A DNA stretch of 64,000 nucleotides. Origin: Muricea muricata (taxonomy: Eukaryota > Cnidaria > Anthozoa > Malacalcyonacea > Plexauridae). The position numbers were made by a program, and so were the translations under genes. The notes beneath the pieces were generated by a model. That model saw nothing but the letters and a program-made list of their open reading frames with translations, was not told the DNA's origin and ran no database searches. This document shows positions 48,804-60,038 of the stretch, in pieces. Numbering within the stretch: the stretch's first letter is position 1; each line of letters begins with the position of its first letter. The stretch covers positions 10,966,946-11,030,945 of the forward strand of contig OY979727.1 in the NCBI GenBank assembly GCA_963855995.1, in the 5' to 3' direction.

Positions 48804-51800
48804 CTAGTTCTTTACTTGGTAAAATACTTCAATTTCGCTCGGTATAAACTCGAATGTGCCCGCCAAGAGACATCTGGCTTTATCTGCATCTTTGAAATAA
48901 CCGTGTGGTAGCTGGTATGAATCACCCAAATTAGTGCAACATTTCTCCGTAAAAGGATAATCTGTGATGCACAGATCAGGGTTTAGCACGAACCATCCAA
49001 ACACTGCACCGTACGATGAACTACCAACAGCAGCTTTTTCACACTTTAAAATGGATGACTTGAATGGTGCCAAATTATCTTTATTTCGTAGTGAGAATAT
49101 AAACGAACGTTCTGATTTATATATAATACCTAAAAAATAATGTACATAAATGTTAGGAAAAAAACACTTTTTGAAAAGTTTGTTAAAAAATACGTTTTTA
49201 TTGACCAATCATAATGCTGACAAATAAAACAGGGCATTCCGATTGGTCAAGAAATAACTTGTCAAGGCTTTTAATGAAGGTTTTAAAATTCTGAAGAATT
49301 GACAGCAGAATTGCTCAACTTGAAGAAATGAATTGGTCAAATTTTATCGCAACGCTTCTATTGCCTAAAGTTTTCCTTTTTCAACACCAAACATACCTGG
49401 TCCTCTCCAGGTGGAATCTGTAAATCCTCCAAATATATAGTCATGTACTTTAACCAAGACTACAGTTGGTCCCTGGTCGTCGCATCTTGCGTGGAAATCT
49501 TTGGCGTACCAGCCATGTGTGGATGCTCTGTAACAGAGTTGCCATTTGTGATCTTCACTGTAGAACCACTCAGATAATTGTTGAAAATACTCATCCGTTT
49601 TAAGGATTTTCGAATCCTTAAAAAGCGGTAAAATCGCAGAATTAACTATAAAGGCAAAAAGGCGAATAGTGAAAATCAGACAGCATCAGCGAGTACATAA
49701 AGTCAAGTCATAAAGTCCAGTCATGACGGTCATGCACGTACAGTATGTATTTCATTTGTATCGTTTAGGTCGTGTATATAATGACAGTTCGTATGGTTTT
49801 GTGTGCACTACGTATGGGGTATCGTCTACTTAACGACTGATGAGTTTTTGCTTAAAACGAAGTTTTCGCAGTTTCTTGCAGTCAAAAACATCTCGAAAAT
49901 GAGACAGTTATTATATAAGAGTTTCATGAAATATTTTATATCTACATGTTCGATGATAAAACATACAAGATAATAACAATCCACGGTTTCACAATTGAGC
50001 AGAAAAAATCCTTAATTTAACTTTTAAATACTTTTCATATTATCTTCCATAAACTTGAAACACTTATGTATGAAATTTCAAGAAATCTGCTTGCTTCTAC
50101 AAGGCATAAAACTGCGAATATGCGTAAAGTTGACCACTAAGCGTTTCCCTATATGTATGAATATTGAGTAAAAGCGAGTGGCATATTGAAAACCAGATTG
50201 AATTAAAAACTTAATTCACAGTTCCAGGTTCGACTAAAAGTGCAATTAAAACAAACGTGAAACAAAGAAATGCCCAAACTACTTTAATGTATGCATTTGC
50301 ATAGGCATTTCTTGCAAGTTTGTTTTCACTGCACTTGTAGTCGAACCCGGAATTGTAAATACCTGCACCAAAAAGTTTTGAGACCATTTCAATCTCTACT
50401 TGCTTTGCTGTAAACCATGTTTTACTGATTTCACGAGTCTTCGGTAAGTTCTCGCATTCTTTCTTCACATTTTCCACCCTTTCTTCCACAATAATTCGTG
50501 ACTCGATAATTTCCTCATGACTGCCTTTCTGTAACATATTTCTGGACAAATTTCCAGAGCATTTCACTTTGTCCAAGACAGACTTTATTTCGTTCACTAG
50601 CAAGGTTTCCCTCGTGATTAAAATACACGAGATCAACTTCATTCATTTTGAGCTCGAAAACTTCTTCAACCGCCTTTATGATGTCATTCTTTTGCTTGGA
50701 AATCTCTTCTTTTGCATTATCTGCTGCCAACTTCAATGCCATCTCTGCATCAGTGACATCTTTCAATGACTTCTCTAGCTCAGCTTGCTTCGCATCCAGT
50801 ACATCACAACAAGTCTGCAATGCCTCTCGGTGTTTTTCTGCAACTTTATCAACAGGTTGACATACATGTTCAGGTCTGATGTGATTAAAATCCATGCAAT
50901 ACCTAGGAGATGAAGTGTTTTACAATAAGTTTTTATATAGGCAAATAAATACCAATCATCGATAAAACTGTTGGCTATTCTGTGTTTCCCGCAGTAAAGA
51001 ACTCCGTTTAAGCTCATTTTCAAGCAGAAAATCTCAACAAAATCAACATTTTAACTAAACTGTAATGAGGTTCCGGTGCAACAACTAAATCAAAACGACG
51101 ATTTTTTAAAGGTTGTCGGGTCTGTGTGTATACGGCATACAGACGAATAATCCACAATTTCGATTCCGTGATAGGTAAAAGACCCGGCGTCATGTTACTA
51201 TGTAAACAGCACACATGACCAAGTAAAGCTTAGCTATTACACAGCATTGCAATGTTTTAGATGTTTAACGTAGAAATAGTTAATACCTGCAAATGAGCAC
51301 TTGACATGATTCGCAATAAAACTTGAGCTTCTTAGTGGTATGCTCTTTACAACGCATCGCGCCCGTGATTTTAGACTGATTTTCAGGCTTTTTTAACTCT
51401 TCTATCGTGAGCACTGCATGGCTCTTAAAACCGGGCCAATTTTCGTGTGCTTTCAGACATTCTTCGCTCAAGAATGTTTCGCATGAAACGCAACGACAAC
51501 AGGAAGGCTTCTCGTTGTGGTTTGAACACTTCCAGACATTCGTCGCGCGCTCGGCGTTCAAGACATCAACCTTCGTTCTCTTTTAAAGGAAAAAGAGTTC
51601 TACAACAAGGGCACTCGAATTCTTCGATCTTCTTGCCGGCTTTGGCAGCTTTCTCGCGATGTTTGGCGACGTAGTTTTCCAAGCAATGCTTGCAGTACGA
51701 ATGAAAACATGGCAAGGTACGAGGCTCTTGCAGTCGTTCAAGGCAAACAGAACAACAAACTAGGCTTTCTACCTTGTCGACAGGAATACTGTCTGGTAGG

Positions 51801-51808
51801 GCGGCCAT
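48804..51808 (-). pseudogene. TRIM-TLDc gene, copy E (broken)
   Basis: All four exons are present: 51,808-51,287, 50,902-50,363, 49,645-49,397 and 49,129-48,804. Exon 1 is 522 bases instead of 563, because 41 bases after the RING are missing. Exon 2 is 540 instead of 545: AATAAAGTCTGTC against AATAAAGGAAACTCTGTC in D. Both shift the frame, so the product would stop soon after the RING. Splice sites are still conserved. Sequence subtype as copy D. It is a pseudogene, or at most a short RING-only product. Confidence 0.88.
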
Positions 51809-51938
51809 TTTTTTCCAAAAAAAAAAAACGATCGCAGAATCAAGATATACCAAACTGTATGCAATTCTGCGAAAACCAAAGTTGTATTCCAAATTTCTGT
51901 GACGAACGCGATGTAAGCGGAAGTGGGAGAAGTCGTGC

Positions 51939-51946
51939 AGAAAATG
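51939..51946. repeat. Target-site duplication (left), AGAAAATG
   Basis: Eight bases repeated exactly at 56,373-56,380. The unbroken site, with AGAAAATGGACATG, is seen in unit A at 22,247-22,254 and in the other units. Confidence 0.85.
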
Positions 51947-52075
51947 GGTTATATCTTTATGTTACGGATCACGAAATATATATAAATGACGTCATTAGTA
52001 TAACGTATATATACTAACATATACTTACACATACATAGATATCCTTAGCACTCCTTAGACTTCCTTAGCTATACT

Positions 52076-52870
52076 TATCTTTGTAATATTTGTAATCATT
52101 GTAATATTTGTTATCTTTGTAATCATTGTAATATCTGTGATCCCCGTAACTCTTGTAATCTTGGTTATCTTTGTAATCATTGTAATATCTGTTATCTTTG
52201 TAATCATTGTAATATCTGTTATCTCTGTGATCTCTGTGATCCCCGTAACTCTTGTAATCTTGGTTATCTTTGTTAGCTTTGTAATCATTGTAATATTTGT
52301 CATCTCTTTGATCTCGGTAACTCTTGTAATCTTGGTTATCTTTGTGATCTTAGTAATCATTGTAATATCTGTGATATCTGTAATCCCTGTGACCCTGTAA
52401 TCTTTGTAATCATTGTAATATCTGTTATCTCTGTGATCTCCGTAACTCTTGTAATCTTGGTTATCTTTGTAATCATTGTAATATCTGTTATCTTTGTAAT
52501 CATTGTAATATCTGTTATCTCTGTGATCTCTGTGATCCCCGTAACTCTTGTAATCTTGGTTATCTTTGTTAGCTTTGTAATCATTGTAATATTTGTCATC
52601 TCTTTGATCTCGGTAACTCTTGTAATCTTGGTTATCTTTGTGATCTTAGTAATCATTGTAATATCTGTGATCTCTGTAATCCCTGTGACGCTGTAATCTT
52701 TGTAATCATTGTAATATCTGCTATCTCTGTTATCCCCGTAACTCTCGCAATCTTGGTTATCTTTGTAATCATTGTAATATTTGTTATCTCTTTATCTCTG
52801 TAGTCTGTAACGTTTGTAATCTTTGCAATGATTGTATTTTATTCCAATCATTGTAATCTCTGTGATAAAA
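52076..52870. repeat. 9-bp satellite, left arm
   Basis: Degenerate nonamers such as ATCTTTGTA, ATCATTGTA, ATATCTGTT, ATCCCCGTA and ACTCTTGTA repeat across the block. A higher-order copy of about 296 bases occurs twice. Because the period is a multiple of three, long frames stay open on both strands; these are not genes. Confidence 0.9.
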
Positions 52871-53987
52871 ACGTGTTTTATTTACGGAGGGGGCTAAATT
52901 TTGTGTAGATATGCCAGTTAACATTTAGTTAATCACAATGTCAGATAATGTCTTTTAAATGGTCTTGAATTATTACTGGCTAGCAATGTTTTGGCAACTT
53001 TAATTGCAGACTGAACTTAAACACATATTATTTGATTATAAAATCTGCTCTCTGTATAGCAGTTAGCACCAAGAGACATAACAATGATGCTTGCATTTAA
53101 GATTACGTTAATATCTAAGGAACTAGACCGAAATAAAATAATAAATTAAGTATAAAAATTCCGCATACATGACGGACGCGCTTTAAAAATTATAAGTTAT
53201 ATTTATAAAACACGAGCAAGACTTGTGCTTTATCAGATATCTTATAAGGCACGAATTGCGAGTATATAAATAGCTTAAAAACGATCCATTTTATACGTAT
53301 TTTGTCAGTTTGTTTGAGAAAGAACGTCTAAAAGATGTTGTTTTAGCCGAGAAATTTGAGACAAAAATTTTGTGATACTGCACATATGTTTTATCACATA
53401 TAAATACTCCTTCATGACTATGATTTCCTTTGTGTTTTGTCATGAATTATTATCATTAATAATTTCCTTAATCCATTTTTAGTTACTAACAGGAAGTAAT
53501 GGCGATCAGGTTTTAGTGTACGCACACATGTTAAAACACTTAAAACAACCCCCTCCTCCCTTGGGGGGGGGGGGGGTGGGGGGGGGGTTCAGTCGTTCTG
53601 GACCCACAACAGTTACGCTACTAAATGAATCACAACCAAACAATTCTTTTCAACATCAGATTCCTTTATATCACTTCATAAGTTCTAAACATAATCTAAT
53701 ATAAACCTTTAATGTATTAATCACAGGAGCGGCGGAACAGGGGAACTAGGAAGCTAAAGATTTAGATTGTTCTGTCTTCAACTAGCTAAATGGCGCACAA
53801 TTGCATGGATCATTCCAATTTGTACAAAAATGCGAAAACAGCTGCACAATTAACTGTGCTATTCCTATATAGAGGGACATGTTTTGATGAGTGTGTTCAG
53901 TGTACATGTACTTGCTAAACACCCAACGGTTGAAAACCGAAGGCTTTTAAATGTGTAAGTATTTGTTAGTATATAAACTGTAATGAT

Positions 53988-54148
53988 ACATTATAATGGG
54001 GGGTCACTTAAAGTATCTACCGGTCAAGGCGTGTTCATAATAACCGCGCACTTTTATGTAAATATGGGAAATCAACAACTTTGAGGCCTTTCTGGTGGGA
54101 TTTAAATTTATACATTTTGTCTTGGAATTAATGAAAAAAAAATACAAA
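53988..54148. other. Loop of the foldback element
   Basis: The only part of the element without a complementary partner. It is AT-rich and too short for a transposase. Confidence 0.6.
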
Positions 54149-55194
54149 ACAGTTTATATACTAACGTATACTTACACATACATAGATAGTAAAAGCCTTC
54201 GGTTTTCAACTGTTGGGTGTTTAGCAAGTACATGTACACTGAACGCACTCATCAAAACATGTCCCTCTATATAGGAATAGCACAGTTAATTGTGCAGCTG
54301 TTTTCGCATTTTCGTACAAATTGGAATGATCCATGCAATTGTGCGCCATTTAGCTAGTTGAAGACAGAACAATCTAAATCTTTAGCTTCCTAGTTCCCCT
54401 GTTCTGCCGCTCCTGTGATTAATGCATTAAAGGTTTATATTAGATGATGTTTAGAACTTATGAAGTGATATAAAGGAATCTGATGTTGAAAAGAATTGTT
54501 TGGTTGTGATTCATTTAGTAGCGTAACTGTTGTGGGTCCAGAATGGCTGAAGCCCCCCCACCCCCCCCCCCCCCCCCCCAAGGGAGGAGGGGGTTGTTTT
54601 AAGTGTTTTAACATGTGTGCGTACACTAAAACCTGATCGCCATTACTTCCTGTTAGTAACTAAAAATGGATTAAGGAAATTATTAATGATAATAATTCAT
54701 GACAAAACACAAAGGAATCATAGTCATGAAGGTCTTTCTCAAACAAACTGACAAAATAAGTATGAAATGCATCGTTTTTAAGCTATTTATATACTCGCAA
54801 TTCGTGCCTTATAAGATATCTGATAAAGCACAAGTCTTGCTTGTGTTTTATAAATATAACTTATAATTTTTAAAGCGCGTCCGTCATGTATGCGGAATTT
54901 TTATACTTAATTTATTATTTTATTTCGGTCTAGTTCCTTGGATATTAACGTAATCTTAAATGCAAGCATCATTGTTATGTCTCTTAGTGCTAACTGCTAT
55001 GCAGAGAGCAGATTTTATAATCAAATAATATGTGTTTAAGTTCAGTCTGCAATTAAAGTTGCCAAAACATTGCTAGCCAGTAATAATTCAAGACCATTTA
55101 AAAGACATTATCTAACATTGTGATTAACTAAATGTTAACTGGCATATCTACACAAAATTTAGCCCCCTCCGTAAATAAAACACGTTTTTATCAC

Positions 55195-56250
55195 AGAGAT
55201 TACAATGATTGGAATAAAATACAATCATTGCAAAGATTACAAACGTTACAGAGATAAAGAGATAACAAATATTACAATGATTACAAAGATAACCAAGATT
55301 ACGAGAGTTACGGGGATCACAGAGATAGCAGATATTACAATGATTACAAAGATTACAGAGTCACAGGGATTACAGAGATCACAGATATTACAATGGTTAC
55401 TAAGATCACAAAGATAACCAAGATTACATAAGTTTTCGAGATCACAGAGATAACAGATATTACAATGATTACAAAGATTACAAAGATGACCAAGATTACA
55501 AGAGTTACGGAGATCACAGAGATTACAGATATTACAATGATTACAAAGATAACAGATATTACAATGATTACAAAGATTGCAAAGATAACCAAGATTACAA
55601 GAGTTACGGGGATCACAGGGATAGCAGATATTACAATGATTACAAAGATTACAAGAGTTACGGGAATCACAGAGATAACATATATTACAATGATTACAAA
55701 GATAACAAAGATAAGCAAGATTACAAGAGTTACGGAGATCACAGAGATAACAGATATTACAATGATTACAAAGATAACAGATATTACAATGACTACAAAG
55801 ATTACAAAGATAACCAAGATTACAAGAGTTACGGAGATCACAGAGGTAACAGATATTACAATGATTACAAAGATTGCAGGGTCACAGGGATTACAGAGAT
55901 CACAGATACTACAATGATTACAAAGATTACAAAGATAACCAAGATTACAAGAGTTACGGGAATCACAGAGGTAACAGATATTACAATGATTACAAAGATA
56001 ACAAAGATAACCAAGATTACAAGAGTTACGGGGATTACAGAGATCACAGATATTACAATGATTACAAAGATAACAAAGATAACCAAGATTACAAGAGTTA
56101 CAGGGATCACAGATATTACAATGATTACAAAGATTTCAAAGATTTCAAAGATAACCAAGATTACAAGAGTTACGGGGATCACAGATATTACAATGATTAC
56201 AAAGATAACAAATATTACAATGATTACAAATATTACAAAGATAAGTATAG
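55195..56250. repeat. 9-bp satellite, right arm
   Basis: The complement of the left block (TACAAAGAT, TACAATGAT, AACAGATAT units). It is about 260 bases longer, so the two arms have changed in repeat number since they formed. Confidence 0.9.
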
Positions 56251-56372
56251 CTAAGGAAGTCTAAGGAGTGCTAAGGATATCTATGTATGTGTAAGTATAT
56301 GTTAGTACATATACGTTATACTAATGACGTCATTTATATATATTTCGTGATCCGTAACATAAAGATATAACC

Positions 56373-56380
56373 AGAAAATG
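56373..56380. repeat. Target-site duplication (right), AGAAAATG
   Basis: Exact partner of 51,939-51,946. After it the unit sequence resumes (ACTAAAACCTGGAACG), as in the other units. Confidence 0.85.
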
Positions 56381-56618
56381 TACATCTACTAAAACCTGGA
56401 ACGTCGAAACGAAATCAAAAAAACAAAATGAAATGACGATACACATCATAAATTTTAGGTGGAGTGAGGCAGTGCTTTGTTTTCTATTATTCTCGAAACT
56501 CACACACAGTCTGACAACTGTCAAGTTTTACTCTCTATAAATAAACAAAATTATGTGTAGCTTACTTAGTTACTCTGTAGTGTAGTTGGTTACTGTCAGC
56601 AACAAAAACTTTTTTCAG

Positions 56619-58265
56619 AGAAAATTAATGCCCTCTCCCTTCAACAAAGTCTAAAAAGGAAATTTAATGATGTTGTTCTAGTTAACAATGACCTTTTAAA
56701 AATACTGCAAGTTGTTTTTGAAAAATACATTAAAGTTATTGTTTTACTACTCACTAACGTTTTCTCAGTCTATTAGACAGCGAGTAGTAGTGGCCGTAGT
56801 AATGTTATAGTTATTACTGTAATTGGTTGTAATTTTTCATAGTTTATTTTTTTATTGTATTAAAACTTTTCCATAATTCTGTAGGATGAGTTTTTGCAGT
56901 ACTCAAAATACAAGACTTTTAATAAGGTACATCTGTTTTTTTTCAATCCACTCTGCTAACTTCTTCCTTTGAAAGTGAAAAAAGCATGATGGCTTAAATC
57001 TTAGTAATGCTAGCATGTATTATGATGTTGCTGCTATTTTCATTACAGATGACTGATATTGCAAATGCAGCAGCTTTTCATTACAGTAAGAGTGGAGACC
57101 CAAAAGCATCATTGAATAAATTACTGGTATGTTAACAAACATTGTTTTACCTTGAAAATATTTCACAGTAATGGCAGATTCAAAATGCTCACTAATGTCA
57201 ATAAAAGTTATTTTGCCTTGTTATAAACATTTGATGACATACGGTACAAATGGAATTATAATTGCTAGAGAAGAGGTATGTCTTAGGATGCCTAAAGGAC
57301 AGAGAATACATAATGATACAAGACTGTCAAAGAGATTGCATTTCGTTAAAGGCTACTGCAGTTAGATACACATATTAAGGAGATATTTTTGCAAAATGTT
57401 TTGACAAAAAGACCTAAGAGACTTTAGCTTTTGGGGAAAAAATTTATTAAAATTGAAATTATTGAAATTAAATTATGGTATTTCAGCATGTGCAGCAATA
57501 ACTTGTGCTGTTAAAAGCACACTTTCCATTAAACAGGCAAAATGCTGCTAAAACTTTTCAACAGGTGTGCTAATATTAAAATATAATTTTGTGGAAACAC
57601 CTCATAAGTTTATTATCAGCACTATTATTAGCACTGATGAAGATCCGGGCTTACGGATCGAAAGCTTTGCGATAGTAAACTTACGCGGTGTAAGTTTTGA
57701 TATTCACCATGCAAGATTTCATACAAGGAACTTATTAGCTGTGCTAGTATTTTACAACAGACTTGTTATAAACAAGTTGATGTCAAGATGCGTTCACATG
57801 GCTTGGGGCGGCTTGTTGATGACGTCTGTTGCAAGCTGTAAATAAAGTTGTTGAGGGTTGATTGTCAAAATATCTTATTGACAGGCTTGCTGCAAGCTGT
57901 CTGAACAAGCCGAACAGCAAGTCTGCAATTGGCAAGTTGCAACAAGCCTGATTTTAACAGAATTGTTGCAGCTTTGCGAAATTGACAACTGTTCTACCAT
58001 TACACTTTTCATTTTCTGCTAGGTGGGTGGGTACACGTGGACCTTTCCTAGCACAAGCAAATAAATACGTACATCAATAAATCAACATATCCATTTTTTT
58101 TAGAACTGGCTAACATATTATGAAAAATTATTTACTGAAAAATGTACCAAGTGCAAGAAACATTTGCAAAAAGATTTAGATGGCAATGTTTTGTCACCAT
58201 GCTGGGTTGACTTTGAAACTTTTACACTTTACCATCTTCAGTGTAGACCTTTGGTTGGGATTTAA
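56619..58265 (+). CDS. MED27: Mediator subunit 27, C-terminal exons (partial)
   Basis: Three exons join in phase 0: 56,885-56,926, 57,049-57,126 and 58,104-58,265 (TAA). They encode 93 residues that match the end of MED27: YSKYKTFNK, then MTDIANAAAFHY, NWLTYYEKLF and a zinc-binding tail CTKCKKH...CWVDF...HLQC. An earlier exon from 56,619 (after TTTTTTCAG) reads LQQSLKR followed by EKYIKVIVLLL, like the middle of MED27, but it meets a TAG at 56,774-56,776 and its donor is unclear. MED27 is a subunit of the nuclear Mediator complex that links activators to RNA polymerase II. The 5' exons were not found; they may be upstream or lost. Splice sites: TGTAG|GAT, AAG|GTACAT, TTACAG|ATG, CTG|GTATGT, TTTTAG|AAC. 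Confidence 0.8.
57127..58103. other. Last intron of MED27
   Basis: It contains an AACTTG/CAAGTT-rich repeat area (about 57,750-57,970) like that at 14.5 kb, and otherwise AT-rich DNA. Confidence 0.5.
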
Positions 58266-58734
58266 AAAGTAAATGCCTTTCCGTCTTTTTGTGAAAAAGT
58301 GAAAAAAGGTGAAAGTTAACTATACTCTGTATGTATGCTTGTGTATCATGTTGTTTACTATATTTTTAATGTATTTTTCCTTTAGTATATTTTTGTCATT
58401 TTTTACTATTTTTAAATATTTTTTACTCTCTTTCTTACTGTATTTTTAAAAAATTTTTAATATTTTTGCCATGTTTTTTCTTTATTATTTTTTCTATTGT
58501 TTTACTACTCTTTAAAGTATTTTCAACTACATTGTTGACTACTTTACCAATTTTTGCTTCTATTTCTTACTTTTTTAGTGTTTTTAATATTTCATTTATA
58601 CTTTTTTAGTATTTAATATCCTTTTTTAGTATGATAAATACTTTTTTAGTATTTTTAATATCCGCATCCGTCCGTATCCGCGTTTTATCCCTGGCCACCG
58701 GCTGGGATCAGAAGTAATTAGTATGCGAAACCTG
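58266..58734. other. 3' flank of MED27
   Basis: T-rich DNA with repeated TTTTTAGTATTTTTAATAT words from about 58,330. No gene seen. Confidence 0.5.
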
Positions 58735-58742
58735 CTCGGAAT

Positions 58743-59221
58743 CAGGGTTGGTAGTTTGGCCTATTAGAGGCCAAATAACTCGATTTTGGCTTCTTTTTTT
58801 CTTGCTTGGCCTCAAAAAAAAGTTTGGCTTTTTGGCTACTTTTTGGCCTCTTTCTATTTCAAAGCAATGCTTGGAAAATGTTTCGATCTTAGTTTGATTA
58901 TATATGTTTAATTAATCGTCAGAATAATGTAGGTATACTAATTGTGATATTAAAGGCATATAGTATTCATGAGGACTTTTGGTATATGAGGATTATTTAG
59001 CTAGTATTCATGGAATAAATTAGTTGTGCTACGCAGTACCCTAGACATCGCACTGGTTGTAAAATAAAAGCTGAACTGTGTCAATACCCAAAACTATTAG
59101 GAATGAGTTTGCGATAGATTTGGGCTTTTTAGCATTTATTTGACCGTGCTAGAAAAATTGTAGTTTGGCCTCTTTTGGTAGATTTTGGCCTCTTTTTGCA
59201 TACATTTTGGCTCCAACCTTG
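58743..59221. mobile_element. 479-bp hAT-like non-autonomous element
   Basis: The tips are CAGGGTTGG and CCAACCTTG. Exact 8-bp repeats CTCGGAAT flank it (58,735-58,742 and 59,222-59,229). The subterminal parts are rich in TTTGGCC/GGCCAAA words. No transposase. The small frames on it are chance. Confidence 0.85.
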
Positions 59222-59229
59222 CTCGGAAT

Positions 59230-59671
59230 TTGTCGGCACAAAGTCGCAAGCTTCGGTTTCCGACGGTACTCGAAAATTTTCCGAATTTTTTCAATTTTTT
59301 TTCTGTGCACGAGCACGACGAAGAAGGAACCAAGATCATGATCTGTTAGGTTTTTATCGATGGTAACTTTAAGGTAATACGCTTTATCTCTATCTATGTT
59401 TGTAGTGTACTATCTATACTGCTTATAGAGATCGATTTTTATGAAATCGGATTGGAATTAGGTACAGTCTTGTGGTATAAATTTTGTGGTTTTTATTTGA
59501 ATTGATAACAGTACCGTCAAATCCGATATAAATACTAACTGAGATCTAAAATTTAATGCTCAGTGTGTTATAAGGATGTGGATCTTCAAAGATCTTCAAG
59601 TTTAAAAAGGCAATCAAGTTGCAATTTTGAAAGAGTATGAAGAAGGTCCAAATTAGCCGCACAAATCATGC
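59230..59671. other. No recognised gene
   Basis: A stretch between two hAT-like elements. Short frames at its left edge are unsupported. Confidence 0.45.
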
Positions 59672-59679
59672 TATTGAAC

Positions 59680-60038
59680 CAAACAGTAGAGACCACAAAG
59701 AGAGACAGGTTCAGTCAAAAAAGCGTAAGGTGCTTTCGTGATGATTCGTCATGGGCGCCATGTTTTTACCCATTGCCCTAAATAGAGGTGTTTCCCCCCA
59801 GTATTAGTAGCCCATCTTTAATACTTCCGGTGGGATGCATATTCAATATTCATCATGGGCGCCATGTTCCTAGCCAGTGCCCTAAACAGAGGACGTCAGC
59901 CCCCTGGAAATATTAAAGGTAGGCTACTAATACTGGGGGAAACACCTGGTTAGGAACATGGTGCCCATGACGAATCATCACGAAAAAACTTTACGCTTTT
60001 TTGACTGAACCTGTCTCTCTTTCTAGTCTCTACTTTTT
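59680..60038. mobile_element. 359-bp MITE with 8-bp target duplication
   Basis: The arms GTAGAGACCACAAAGAGAGA and its near-complement, then TTCAGTCAAAAAAGCGTAA, pair around an interior that is itself partly palindromic (CATGGGCGCCATG). The 8-bp repeats TATTGAAC are at 59,672-59,679 and 60,039-60,046. The extreme tips are not well matched, so the exact ends may shift by a few bases. Confidence 0.75.

Larger units (their letters stand above)
51947..56372. mobile_element. 4.4-kb foldback transposon with satellite-bearing arms
   Basis: The outer ends are GGTTATATCTTTATGTTACG and its complement. The left arm (about 51,947-53,987) and the right arm (about 54,149-56,372) are near-complementary over about 2 kb, with a unique loop of about 160 bases. 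Each arm has a terminal segment, a block of 9-bp satellite, about 1.1 kb of non-repetitive DNA and a long G or C run. Direct repeats AGAAAATG flank it, so it inserted as a unit next to TRIM E. No transposase is visible. Long arms made partly of short tandem repeats recall Drosophila Foldback and Galileo elements. An 8-bp duplication is compatible with hAT, P or Mutator-like enzymes. Confidence 0.88.

Noticed and set aside
52055..52696. Repetitive proteins encoded by the 9-bp satellite
   Set aside because: Open frames exist on both strands only because the period is nine and few units create stops.
53516..54626. Pair of 62-63-residue proteins with a glycine run
   Set aside because: They are the same DNA in the two foldback arms, open because of the G-run, with no sign of coding.
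51947..56372. Large palindrome as an assembly artefact
   Set aside because: Exact 8-bp direct repeats at both outer ends and uninterrupted paralogous sites argue for a real insertion, and the arms differ in repeat number.
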